Below are positions 50,901 through 60,313 of a stretch of DNA of 61,246 nucleotides, piece by piece. The position numbers were made by a program, and so were the translations under genes. Each line of letters opens with the position of its first letter. Position 1 is the first letter of the stretch. Origin of the DNA: Actinoplanes auranticolor (GTDB lineage: Bacteria; Actinomycetota; Actinomycetes; Mycobacteriales; Micromonosporaceae); the NCBI RefSeq assembly GCF_018332655.1, contig NZ_BOQL01000040.1:1-61246 (forward strand), in the 5' to 3' direction. The notes under the pieces were generated by a model, which saw nothing but the letters and a program-made list of their open reading frames with translations, was not told where the DNA came from and made no database searches.

Positions 50901-53900
50901 GTGACGGCCAACGCCGCTATTTCGGGTGCTTCTCGGCAGGTCAAGCGCAGAGGCGCACGGCTGCTGCGCGTACTGCTCGTCCTGCCGCTGGTGGTGGGCG
51001 TTATCGGGCAACTCCCGGCCGCTCCAGCGGTCGCGGCAGCAGTAACAGCGGTCAAGCCGACCGATGTCAAAGGCATCAAGGTGACACCCGTGGTGGCGAA
51101 GCCTCTGCCCGAGTACACCGCGGAGGATCGAGAGCTCACCGAGGCGGACCTGCCGCCGGACCCCGAGGTCCCGGCGGATGAACAACTGGTCGACCTCAGC
51201 GGGCAGTCCACGACGCGGGTGAAGGCAGGGGCACTTCCGGTCACGGTCGCGCCGGTGGCCAAGCTCGCTGCATCGCAGAACGCTGCGGCACGCGATGCCG
51301 GCAGCGCGGTACGCAAGGTGCGGGTCAGCACCCTGGGCCGCGCCGCGACTGAGAAGCTCGGTGTGCAGGGTCTCGTGGTCCGGGTGGCCCGCGCCGACGG
51401 TGTGCAGCAGGCCGGGCAGGTTCGGCTGGCCGTCGACTACCGCCCGGTGGCCGGCCTGTTCAGTAGTGATGCGCTGAGCCGTCTTCGACTGGTGCAGCTC
51501 TCCGACGGCCGGCCGGTGCCGTCAACTATCGACGCGCGCAAGGCGACGGTCACGGCAACCGTGCCCCTCGCCGCCGCGGGTGGGGCGTCCTCGTTCGCGC
51601 TGGCCGCGGCGCCGGAGGGCGAGAACGGCGACTACAAGGCCACCACGCTGACGCCCGCATCGACCTGGCAGGTGTCGCAACAGAACGGTTCGTTCGCCTG
51701 GTCGTACCCCATCAAGGCCCCGCCGCCGCCCGGCGGCATGGCCCCCGACCTGGCGCTGAGCTATTCCTCCGCCGCGATCGACGGCCGCACTTCCGGTAAC
51801 AACACCCAGGGCTCGTGGATCGGCGACGGTTGGTCGCTCGAGCCCGGCTACATCGAGCGCAGCTACCGCTCCTGCGCCGACGACAAGGGCGAGCAGGACG
51901 GCAAGGCGGCCAACAACAAGGACGTCTACGGCGACGACCAGTGCTGGTTCAACGACAACGCGACGATGTCGTTCAACGGCGCGTCGACCGAACTGGTCAA
52001 GGACGCGGCCACCGACAGTGGACCGGCTGACACCAACGTGCGCTACCACGGTGCGGCCGATGACGGCTCGCGGATCGAGCAGGTCAAGGGGGTGGACAAC
52101 GGCGACGACGACAAGACCTACTGGCGCGTCACCACCGGCGACGGCACCCAGTACTACTTCGGCCGGGGCACAACCGACGGTGGCAGTTCCTCGGGCGCCG
52201 AAACCAACTCGGCCTGGACGGTGCCGGTCTACAGCAACCACCCCGACGAGCCGGGCTACAACAAGGACTTCGCCGAGTCGAGGGTGAAACGCGCCTGGCG
52301 GTGGAACCTCGACTACGCCGTCGACCCGAACAAGAACACGATCACCTACTTCTACGGCAAGGAAACCGGCGCCTACGCCCGGGAGGGCGACCAGGACAAG
52401 CGCACCACCTACGACCGGTCCGGCTACCTCACCAAGGTCGAGTACGGCAGCCGCAGCGACGCGGGTTCCACCGTCCATCCCGTCAACCGGATCCGGTTCG
52501 ACACCGTGGACCGGTGTATCGGCACCTGCCGCACCAGCACCGACAAGCCGATCGCCAAGCGGTTCCCGGACACGCCATGGGATCAGTACTGCGACAAGGC
52601 GCCGTGCAAGACGCAGTACTCGCCGACGTTCTGGACCAACAGGCGACTGGCGACGATCACGACGGAGGTGTACTCCGGCAGCGGAAGCGCGTACACCCCC
52701 GTCGGGACCTACAAGCTCGCGCACGCCTACCTGCAAGCCGGCGGCAACGAGAGCACCCCGATGTGGCTGAAGAGCATCACCCACACCGGCAACGTGACCA
52801 GCGCCGGCGGCCCGGCTGTCACCGACCCGGCGGTGGTCTTCAACCCCAACGCCGACGTCATGCCGAACCGGGTGGACACCCCCAACGGCCACTCCAGCCT
52901 GTTCCGCAGCCGCGTAGAAACGATCACCACCGAATCCGGCGCGCAGATCGGCATCACCTACTCCAAGCCCGACTGCGACGACATCACCCTGCCCAAACCC
53001 TGGGCCAACACCAGGCGCTGCTTCCCGCAGTATTACGCGGCCGAGGGCGAAGACTCCAAGATCGACTGGTTCAACAAGTACGTCGTGACCCGCGTCGACG
53101 TCTACGACAACACCGGCGGCTTCGAGCACCAGCAGACCAACTACGACTACCTCGACAGCCCCGCCTGGGCCTACGACAACTCCGAACTGATCAAGCCCAA
53201 GCGCCGTACCTGGGGCCAGTTCCGGGGCTACGGCCGCGTCCAGGTCCGCACCGGCCTCGAGTCCGAAGTGCAGTCCAAGACCGAGTACCGCTACTTCCGC
53301 GGCCTGGACGGCGATCCGCAGCCGGTCGACGGGGTTCTGCCGCCCAAGGGAACACCACGCGATGTGCAGGTCGAGGACTCTCTCGGTGGGAAGGTGAACG
53401 ACCACGAGGCGTTCGCCGGCATGCTCCGCGAACAGATCGACTACAACGGCACCAGCTGGGTCGCCGGCACCCTCAACACTCCCGTCGCTGAGGGCCCGAC
53501 AGCCAAATCCGGGCCGTTGAAGGCGTGGAAGACGCACGTCGAGACCGTCCGCAAGCGCACCAAGCTGTCCACCGGCACCACGCGGTGGACCAAGACCGTG
53601 ACAAAGGTCAACGACGACAATCTCGTCAGCGAGATCAATGACCTCGGCGACGAATCCGACGCCGGCGACGACCGCTGCACCCGCACCGAGTACACCCGCA
53701 ACGAACCGGTCTGGATGCTCGACCGGGTCAAGCGCAAAGTCATCGTCGGAGTCGGCTGCGGCACCGCCAGCAAGCCGGAAAATGTGCTCAGTGACATCCG
53801 CACCTACTACGACGACGCCGACACCTACGGCGCTGCCCCGACCCGCGGCCTGCCCGTCCGTGTCGACCAGGTCGACCGTTTCGAGGGCAACACACCGGTC

Positions 53901-56900
53901 CTGGTCACTGCCAGCCTGACCGGATACGACGCCACCGGCCGCGCCACCAAGCAAACCGACGCCCTCAAGCACGTCACCACCACCGACTTCACCCCCGCCA
54001 TCGGGGGACCGGTCACCCAGACGAAGGTCACCAACGCCCTCAAGCAGACCGCCACCCAGATCTTCAACCCGGCACTGGCCGTACCGGTCAAGGTGATCGA
54101 CACCAACGGCCTGGTGACCGAATCCAGCTTCGACGGCAACGGCCGCCTGCTCAAGGTGTGGGCACCAGGCCGCGACAGCACGACATTCAAGAACGAACCC
54201 TCGGTCAGCTACACCTACCACCTGAGCAAAACCGCGCCCAGCTCGGTCATCATCAAGAACCTGATGCCGTACGGCTCGAAGAACTACCGCACCACCATCT
54301 CCCTGTACGACGGGATGCTGCGCCTGCGCCAGACGCAAACGCAGACCCTCGCCGGCGGCCGAGCCATCACCGACACCGTCTACAACGCGCGCGGCCTCGT
54401 CGACTGGTCCAGCAGCCCCTACTACGACATCGACAACACCGCACCGGGCACCACACTGGTCACCCCGGTGCGCCGCCCCGAGATCCCGGCACTGACCGCG
54501 AACCTCTACGACGGAGCCGGCCGGATCACCGACGCCATCTTCAAAATCAACGGCGACGAGGCCTGGCGCACGCACACCGCCTACGCCGGGGAGAAGACCA
54601 ACGTCACCCCGCCCCACGGCGGCATCGCCACGACCTCGATCACCGACGCCCGCGGCAACCTGGCCGAGCTACGCCAGTACAAGGACCCGGCGAAGGTCGG
54701 CAACGACGACGCGGCGACCTTCGAACGCACCACCTACCGCTACACCAACCGCGACGAACTCGCCTCAGTCACCGGCCCCGGCAACAACACCTGGACCTAC
54801 CGCTACGACCTGCGCGGCCACAAGATCTACACCGAAGACCCCGACGCCGGTACGTCCACCAGCGGATACGACGCCGCCGGACAGCTGAGCTGGACCAAGG
54901 ATGCCCGCGGTAAGGCGCTGCACTTCCGCTACGACGACCTCGGCCGCAAAACCTTCGAGCGTCAAGGAACAGAAGACGGTCGCCCGGTCGCTGAATGGGC
55001 CTATGACTCACTGCCGAACGGCGTCGGCCGGCTGACCAGCGCGACCCGCTACGAGTACGACCAGGCCGGCAACGCCTCCGCGTACGTCACGGCGACCACC
55101 GGCTACGACACCGCGGGCCGCCCGAAGGGCACCTCGGTGACCATCCCGGCCACCGACAGCGGCCTGTGCGTGTCCGGCGAGGCCAATCCGTGCACCTTCA
55201 CTCAGACCCTGGGCTACCGGCCCAACGGCACGGTCTCGGAGGTCACCACGCCCGCCGTGGCCGGCCTGCCCGCAGAGGCCCTCACGACGCTGTTCAACCC
55301 GATCGGCCTGCCCAACGGACTCATCGGTAAGCAGATCTACGCCCAGGGAATCGTTTACAACCAGTTCGACCAGCTGATCGGTCAGAACCTCGGCGAGCAC
55401 GGCTCCCGCGTCGGACTGACCTACGGCTACGACGACGCCACCGGTCGCAAGCTGTTCTTCAACGCCGTACCCGAACTCAAGAACGACATCTACAAACTCG
55501 CCTACCGCTACGACGACGCCGGCACGATCACCGCCATCACCGACACCCCCGACGGCAACCAGCCGGCCGAAACCCAGTGCTACCAGTACGACCACCTCAG
55601 GCGGCTCACCGAAGCCTGGTCACAGGCCACCGCCACCTGCCCGACAACCGTCACACCCACCGCCGTGGGAGGACCGGCCTCGTACTGGCGGTCCTACAGC
55701 TACGACGCCTCCGGAAACCGTAGGACCGAGGTCACCCACCAGACGACCGACACCACCCGGACCTACAGTTACCCGGCCGCCGGTGGCGCCTCGGGTAGCA
55801 AGCCACATGCGGTCACCTCGGTCACCGTTACCGGCGGCAGCACCGCCACTCTGCAGTACGCCTACGACGCGACCGGCAACACACTGTGCCGCCCGGCCGG
55901 GACCACGGCCAACGTCTGCAGGGAAGACGGCACGGCCGGAGCCGGAAGCCAGGCACTGACTTGGAACGACTACGGCAAACTCGGCACCAGCACCGACACC
56001 ACTGGCACGACCAGCTACACCTATGACGCCGACGGCAGCCGGCTCATCCGTCGCGATCCCACCGGCGCCACCCTTTACCTGCCCGGCGGCCTCGAAATCC
56101 GCAAGCCGAAGACCGGCCCGGCGGTGGGAACCCGCTACTACAGCCACGCCGGCGCCACTATCGCCGTGCGCACACCGACGTCCCTGACGTGGATGGTCAA
56201 CGATCACCAGGGAACAGCGACCGCCACGGTCTCCAGCGACGCCGGCCTGACCGTCAACCGCCGCCGCACCGTGCCGTTCGGCGAGGACCGCGGCGCCAAA
56301 CCCGGCGTCTGGTCGGGCGACAAGGGCTTCGTCGGCGGCACCCGCGACAACACCGGCCTGACCCACCTCGGCGCCCGCGAATACGACCCGGCACTCGGCC
56401 GGTTCATCTCCGTCGACCCGATCATGGACCTGACGGACCCGCAGCAATGGAACCCCTACTCCTACGCCAACAACACCCCGATCAGCTTCAGCGACCCGTC
56501 GGGGCTTACCCTCGGCTCGGTCGACTGCGCCACCGGCGGCGGGGTCGCCTGCACCGGCAACGAAGGCAGCGGTAGCGGCAGCACCGGCGGGCCCGGCGGC
56601 ACCAGCGACAAGGACAACGGCGGAGGCACCGGCAACAGCGGGGACAACGGCGGCGGAAGCAGCGGTGGCAACAACGGCGCCGGATCACCCAGTGGCAACG
56701 TGGCCCAAGCCGTACCCGCCGTCCAGCAGAAGGAAAAATGCGGCTGGTTCGCACCCGTCTGCAACGGCTGGCAACGCTCCATGGAATGGGTCCACGAAAA
56801 CCAGGACACACTCGGCCAGATCGCCATCGACCTCGCCCAGATCGAGCTCGGCCTCTTCGCCGCGCAAGGTGGTGCTGCACTGGCTCTTTCCGGTGGTGTA

Positions 56901-57425
56901 GCGGAGATCGGTTCTTTGGGCACCTTGTCAATCGGTGCAGTACCGGCTGCTGTCCTCGGCGTCAGCATCGCGGCTGGTGGAGGACTAGCTGCAGCGAACG
57001 GAGCCAAGAACCTAGGACAACACGTAGACGACCTGCACTGGAACAATCAAGCTGCTGGTGCTGGCTCCGCGGCAGGGAAAAGCGCAAAACCCGCCGGGGC
57101 TAAGGTGGTGAACGATGGCGACTTTAAGCACGTCCTGAGTCGCCACCGCGAGGGAGGTGACGAACAAAAACTCGACGACAAGGCGGGCGTATTCACCGGA
57201 AAGGAAAAGGACCTTCGCAGGAGGCTTGCGGAAACGGTTGACAGAGGTCGGGGTAGGCCAAATACACCCGATCCGGTCACTAAAGAGCCTCGGTCTGGGA
57301 CCGTTTACGAGTGGGACTTCGGCGTGCCCGTCGGCCGTGCAGGCAGAGGGAATGGTGGAGGGGAGCATACCCGTATCGCCGTGGTCGTCGACGACGGTAA
57401 AATGGTTACCGCGTACCCCTACTAA
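50901..57425 (+). CDS. RHS-repeat polymorphic toxin
   Basis: A 2,174-residue exported protein. The signal region is residues 1-48. Then come an N-terminal beta domain and a long array of YD/RHS repeats (YDAAGQL, YDDLGR, YEYDQAGNAS and others). The RHS core ends at AREYDPALGRFISVDPIM and DPSG at about residue 1865. The remaining 305 residues are the variable tip: a Gly/Ser-rich linker, a hydrophobic glycine-rich segment (about 1980-2035), and a toxin domain of about 105 residues beginning near DFKHVLSRHREGG (His2077, His2082) and ending KMVTAYPY, like EndoU/BECR-fold RNases. That toxin match is tentative. GC drops in the tip. The immunity gene follows. Confidence 0.9.
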   Translation: MTANAAISGASRQVKRRGARLLRVLLVLPLVVGVIGQLPAAPAVAAAVTAVKPTDVKGIKVTPVVAKPLPEYTAEDRELTEADLPPDPEVPADEQLVDLSGQSTTRVKAGALPVTVAPVAKLAASQNAAARDAGSAVRKVRVSTLGRAATEKLGVQGLVVRVARADGVQQAGQVRLAVDYRPVAGLFSSDALSRLRLVQLSDGRPVPSTIDARKATVTATVPLAAAGGASSFALAAAPEGENGDYKATTLTPASTWQVSQQNGSFAWSYPIKAPPPPGGMAPDLALSYSSAAIDGRTSGNNTQGSWIGDGWSLEPGYIERSYRSCADDKGEQDGKAANNKDVYGDDQCWFNDNATMSFNGASTELVKDAATDSGPADTNVRYHGAADDGSRIEQVKGVDNGDDDKTYWRVTTGDGTQYYFGRGTTDGGSSSGAETNSAWTVPVYSNHPDEPGYNKDFAESRVKRAWRWNLDYAVDPNKNTITYFYGKETGAYAREGDQDKRTTYDRSGYLTKVEYGSRSDAGSTVHPVNRIRFDTVDRCIGTCRTSTDKPIAKRFPDTPWDQYCDKAPCKTQYSPTFWTNRRLATITTEVYSGSGSAYTPVGTYKLAHAYLQAGGNESTPMWLKSITHTGNVTSAGGPAVTDPAVVFNPNADVMPNRVDTPNGHSSLFRSRVETITTESGAQIGITYSKPDCDDITLPKPWANTRRCFPQYYAAEGEDSKIDWFNKYVVTRVDVYDNTGGFEHQQTNYDYLDSPAWAYDNSELIKPKRRTWGQFRGYGRVQVRTGLESEVQSKTEYRYFRGLDGDPQPVDGVLPPKGTPRDVQVEDSLGGKVNDHEAFAGMLREQIDYNGTSWVAGTLNTPVAEGPTAKSGPLKAWKTHVETVRKRTKLSTGTTRWTKTVTKVNDDNLVSEINDLGDESDAGDDRCTRTEYTRNEPVWMLDRVKRKVIVGVGCGTASKPENVLSDIRTYYDDADTYGAAPTRGLPVRVDQVDRFEGNTPVLVTASLTGYDATGRATKQTDALKHVTTTDFTPAIGGPVTQTKVTNALKQTATQIFNPALAVPVKVIDTNGLVTESSFDGNGRLLKVWAPGRDSTTFKNEPSVSYTYHLSKTAPSSVIIKNLMPYGSKNYRTTISLYDGMLRLRQTQTQTLAGGRAITDTVYNARGLVDWSSSPYYDIDNTAPGTTLVTPVRRPEIPALTANLYDGAGRITDAIFKINGDEAWRTHTAYAGEKTNVTPPHGGIATTSITDARGNLAELRQYKDPAKVGNDDAATFERTTYRYTNRDELASVTGPGNNTWTYRYDLRGHKIYTEDPDAGTSTSGYDAAGQLSWTKDARGKALHFRYDDLGRKTFERQGTEDGRPVAEWAYDSLPNGVGRLTSATRYEYDQAGNASAYVTATTGYDTAGRPKGTSVTIPATDSGLCVSGEANPCTFTQTLGYRPNGTVSEVTTPAVAGLPAEALTTLFNPIGLPNGLIGKQIYAQGIVYNQFDQLIGQNLGEHGSRVGLTYGYDDATGRKLFFNAVPELKNDIYKLAYRYDDAGTITAITDTPDGNQPAETQCYQYDHLRRLTEAWSQATATCPTTVTPTAVGGPASYWRSYSYDASGNRRTEVTHQTTDTTRTYSYPAAGGASGSKPHAVTSVTVTGGSTATLQYAYDATGNTLCRPAGTTANVCREDGTAGAGSQALTWNDYGKLGTSTDTTGTTSYTYDADGSRLIRRDPTGATLYLPGGLEIRKPKTGPAVGTRYYSHAGATIAVRTPTSLTWMVNDHQGTATATVSSDAGLTVNRRRTVPFGEDRGAKPGVWSGDKGFVGGTRDNTGLTHLGAREYDPALGRFISVDPIMDLTDPQQWNPYSYANNTPISFSDPSGLTLGSVDCATGGGVACTGNEGSGSGSTGGPGGTSDKDNGGGTGNSGDNGGGSSGGNNGAGSPSGNVAQAVPAVQQKEKCGWFAPVCNGWQRSMEWVHENQDTLGQIAIDLAQIELGLFAAQGGAALALSGGVAEIGSLGTLSIGAVPAAVLGVSIAAGGGLAAANGAKNLGQHVDDLHWNNQAAGAGSAAGKSAKPAGAKVVNDGDFKHVLSRHREGGDEQKLDDKAGVFTGKEKDLRRRLAETVDRGRGRPNTPDPVTKEPRSGTVYEWDFGVPVGRAGRGNGGGEHTRIAVVVDDGKMVTAYPY

Positions 57426-57440
57426 GGTTTGAAGGCAAGC

Positions 57441-57911
57441 ATGGTGATTGTAGACTTCGTCGTCCCCGACGTCGATTCAGTGTTGGGTCGAAGTTGGGTC
57501 AAATCCCTTGAAGGGGAAGCGCGATCGATAAAAGATGTGACGATTCGATACAAGTTGTTCTACTCGCAGGTCGAGTTTTCGATCGACGGCGTGAAATTCC
57601 TATCAAAGAGCAGTTTCGTCCCGTTAGTTGACCTTGGTCTCGGGATGTCGGGTGTTGTCGATCGCCTGGCGAGTGATTCTGATGGCGCTCTTGACTTCAC
57701 AGAGCACGATGAGGTTATAAAGTTCGTCGTCAGCGGTCAGAACGTGGAAGTCGTATCGTCGAAGAATCCGGCTACTACCGCCACTGCGAAAAAGGCAGAG
57801 ATGATTGACGCTTTGACATCCTTTGTGCGCCGAGCGCACGATTCAGTGGTGACCTTCCATCCGGCGATGTCGGAGAACGCAACAGTGGCTCGCCTGCGTC
57901 ATGCGGAGTAG
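57441..57911 (+). CDS. Putative immunity protein for the RHS toxin
   Basis: A 156-residue soluble protein with no family recognised, beta-rich with an acidic middle (SDSDGALDFTEHDEVIKF) and a helical end (AEMIDALTSFVRRAHDSVV). It begins 16 bases after the toxin stop, at ATG 57441 behind GAAGG. GC is clearly lower than in nearby genes, as is usual for exchanged toxin-immunity modules. Position and composition support immunity; the sequence alone does not prove it. Confidence 0.65.
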   Translation: MVIVDFVVPDVDSVLGRSWVKSLEGEARSIKDVTIRYKLFYSQVEFSIDGVKFLSKSSFVPLVDLGLGMSGVVDRLASDSDGALDFTEHDEVIKFVVSGQNVEVVSSKNPATTATAKKAEMIDALTSFVRRAHDSVVTFHPAMSENATVARLRHAE

Positions 57912-58295
57912 TGGCAGCAGAAGATCCTTGAAGCGGCTGCGATCTACCCATGGGCGGCCGCTAGGACATCGGAGGTCGCGCCGCTCCAAACGTGCGCTCC
58001 TCTGGCACGCCTTCGTGTCATCCTTAAGGAGCAGGGCCGGTCAAGCCGCAGATATGAATTTGTCGGTGCTTTGATACGTCGGCCGGCGCTTTATCCGTAA
58101 CCGGCTGCGCCGCCTCAGAAGCCTCCTGCCGGTCGCGGCCGGCCCTCGGCAGATCCGGTCTTCTCAACCGGTCCGCATCGTCCTCACCCGCCGGGCGGCC
58201 TTCCGCTCTCCCAGGTGCGTATGAGCGCGAAGGAATGAGGGTGATCCCCTAGGCATCGGGCCACGGCCGAAGCAAGGCTTACATAAGAGCCGTTA
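57912..58295. other. 384-bp region without a gene
   Basis: No open frame, hairpin terminator or RNA is evident. It may hold remnants of earlier immunity or toxin cassettes, as is common behind RHS genes, but I cannot show one. Confidence 0.4.
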
Positions 58296-59192
58296 TCAAT
58301 CAGATGGCTCGGCCTCTTGCGGTGCCTTGGCCGGCGCAGCCGGGTCTCGTTCAACAGCCGTCAGTGTCTGCTGAGTGCGGACGTTTGGCGTCGTAGCCTC
58401 GTCTGGCTCGCTCGGTGCCGTGAGGATGCTGGAGGCAGAGAGCATAAGGCCGATGGTTATGAGTGTCACGGCGGCGCCGATCAGATAGAGGTTCAGCGCG
58501 GTTGGAGACATGATGAACGCTGCGGAGCGGGTGCCGATGAAGCCAGAGATGATTGACGCCATGACCGTGGCCACGAACACAGCTAGCGGTGCTCCGACCC
58601 GACTGGCTGCGCTGTAGCGGGCGATGACGCGCTGCACCGGAGCTGACAGCGATATGGCGGAAGTAAGCGCTGCGGCAGCGGAAAGCCATAGGCCCAGCGG
58701 GGGGACAGCCGCGACGCACGGCTCTCCGTTGAGTGCCGCTCGTGCTGCGACCGTGTCGGACGCGCCTTGAGCGATGAAGTACATCGCCAACGTGGGGATC
58801 ACCACGACAGTCAGAAAGCGGGCGATCCGGACGGTTGACCGTTCGATGTTTGCGGTGAGCATCAGCAGGCTCACGCCGTGTAGCAACATGACCACAGCAA
58901 GACCGAAAACAAGGCCGTTAATTAGCTCAACCGTGGCGGCGCGCGGTCGGGATTCGGCGTTCTCGCCGGCGAGGACCGAATACAACAGCGTGGTGAGCAC
59001 CAACGCGATGAAGGCAATGAACAGGGTCAACGGCACACCTGCGTTTTGCGTCTTCGCGTGGGCACGCTCCTGCGCTTGGGTGGGCGTCAGAAGTAGCACG
59101 AGTGCCGTGAAGGCAAAGCCCGCGAGAACCCCGGTCATCTGGCCGTAATTCTCGGCGATCACTGCAAGATCCACGAGACCCGAACAATCCAT
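58296..59192 (-). CDS. Multi-pass membrane protein, unknown function
   Basis: A protein of about 298 residues, with around seven hydrophobic helices (GVLAGFAFTALVLLL, LTLFIAFIALVLTTLLYSVL, LVFGLAVVMLLHGVSLLML, FLTVVVIPTLAMYFI and further pairs). The C-terminus is a Thr/Glu/Pro-rich cytosolic tail. No family is recognised. ATG 59192 is chosen; the frame could extend to 59267, but that part has no membrane or motif support. Lower GC than the chromosome around it. Confidence 0.65.
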   Translation of the reverse strand: MDCSGLVDLAVIAENYGQMTGVLAGFAFTALVLLLTPTQAQERAHAKTQNAGVPLTLFIAFIALVLTTLLYSVLAGENAESRPRAATVELINGLVFGLAVVMLLHGVSLLMLTANIERSTVRIARFLTVVVIPTLAMYFIAQGASDTVAARAALNGEPCVAAVPPLGLWLSAAAALTSAISLSAPVQRVIARYSAASRVGAPLAVFVATVMASIISGFIGTRSAAFIMSPTALNLYLIGAAVTLITIGLMLSASSILTAPSEPDEATTPNVRTQQTLTAVERDPAAPAKAPQEAEPSD

Positions 59193-59626
59193 GGCGTCGA
59201 CGGTGAAGGTCGTCGCAACATGCCACAAGACCGCAGGTGCGTTGCACTGGCGACCCACTTGCCACACAGGGCCGCACTGATCCCCTGACCCGTTCCGCGG
59301 ACGGGCGCGCTACCGGCACTGCGCGCCTCGGACAAACCAAGCGGCCGTCTCGTCGGCGGGCCGCTTGGTGGTGCAGCTTCGCGATGTTGGGCCGACACCG
59401 ACGTCGTCCACCTGCTGATCGCCAGTTCCGGCTTCGAGTCCACATGCGGTCGCACCCTGTCCGTCGCCAACCTCGTTGGTCTGCTGCGTCACGTCGGAAC
59501 GACAGGCCGGTGCGGTGGCGGCTCGTACCACGGCAGGACGTCGACCGAACGTCATGCTGCTGCGTAAGCCGAGAAGGGCAGGTCCCTTCGACCTTGCGTG
59601 ACGATCGGTGAGCAGACCCGTCGGGG
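59193..59626. other. 434-bp region between the membrane gene and lsr2, with a hairpin
   Basis: No gene is supported here. A stem-loop lies at 59337-59368; see the separate terminator entry. The remaining sequence shows nothing I can name. Confidence 0.4.
59337..59368. terminator. Hairpin terminator
   Basis: CCAAGCGGCC and GGCCGCTTGG form a perfect 10-bp stem around a 12-base loop. It lies downstream of lsr2 on the minus strand, so it probably ends the lsr2 transcript. Confidence 0.6.
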
Positions 59627-59968
59627 TCAGCGGTTCTTGTGGAACGCCTCGACGATGGAGCTGGGGATTCGTCCGCGCTCGGACACTTCGTAGCCGTTCT
59701 TGCCGGCCCATTCGCGGATGGCCTGGTTTTGGTCGCGGTTCGACCGGCTCGTGGGGGCGGCGCTGCGGGTGGGGATACGGCTGGTGGTGCTGCGTCCGAC
59801 GCGGGAGGCGACGTTCAGGTACGGCTCGAGTGCCTTGCGGAGCTTGCCGGCGTTCTTCTCCGAGAGGTCGATGGTGTAGGTGACGCCGTCGAGCCCGAAC
59901 TCGATGGTGCTGTCGGCTTCGGTGCCGTCGATGTCGTCGGTCAGCAGGGTGACGATCTGTTTTGCCAT
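59627..59968 (-). CDS. lsr2: Lsr2-type nucleoid-associated protein
   Basis: A 113-residue Lsr2. The N-terminal oligomerisation domain is MAKQIVTLLTDDIDG with TIEFGLDGVTYTIDLSEKNA. The C-terminal DNA-binding domain has IREWAGKNGYEV and the SERGRIPSSI loop, whose Arg-Gly-Arg enters the minor groove of AT-rich DNA. Lsr2 silences foreign DNA. ATG 59968 is behind AGGAGC. Here it lies beside low-GC, toxin-linked genes and an IS; it may be a second, accessory copy. Confidence 0.95.
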   Translation of the reverse strand: MAKQIVTLLTDDIDGTEADSTIEFGLDGVTYTIDLSEKNAGKLRKALEPYLNVASRVGRSTTSRIPTRSAAPTSRSNRDQNQAIREWAGKNGYEVSERGRIPSSIVEAFHKNR

Positions 59969-60313
59969 GTGCGGTCTGCTCCTGTAATCGACATAGGCGC
60001 ATCCCAAGTATGCCCCGTGTATCAATACGATAGCTGGTGGTGGGAATGTGTCTGTCAGGACGATCGAACGTAGACCCGTGAGGTTGCGGGTATAGTCGGA
60101 TTCATTCGCCAGCGTAACGGTGGGTGTCTGCCGAAATGCGGCTCGCAGTGGCTAGCGCATCGACGTTTGCCCCGGTGGGCAAAGTCCATTGATGCGAAGT
60201 CCCAGCATGGGGCCCGGACGCCGTAGCCTGCACGACGGCGATGAAGCGGCGAACTACCCACATGCCGGCCCTCTGGGGTGACGTATCGGCAGCCGCGGCG
60301 ACGCTTGCGCTTA
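59969..60313. other. 345-bp region between lsr2 and the IS
   Basis: No gene is supported. The lsr2 promoter must lie here on the minus strand. The last three bases (60311-60313, TTA) are the left target duplication of the IS. Confidence 0.4.

Noticed and set aside
51522..54617. 1,031-codon open frame antisense to the RHS gene
   Set aside because: Composition is Gly/Val/Asp-biased and repeats mirror the RHS repeats. No domain or start signal is visible; it is a shadow.
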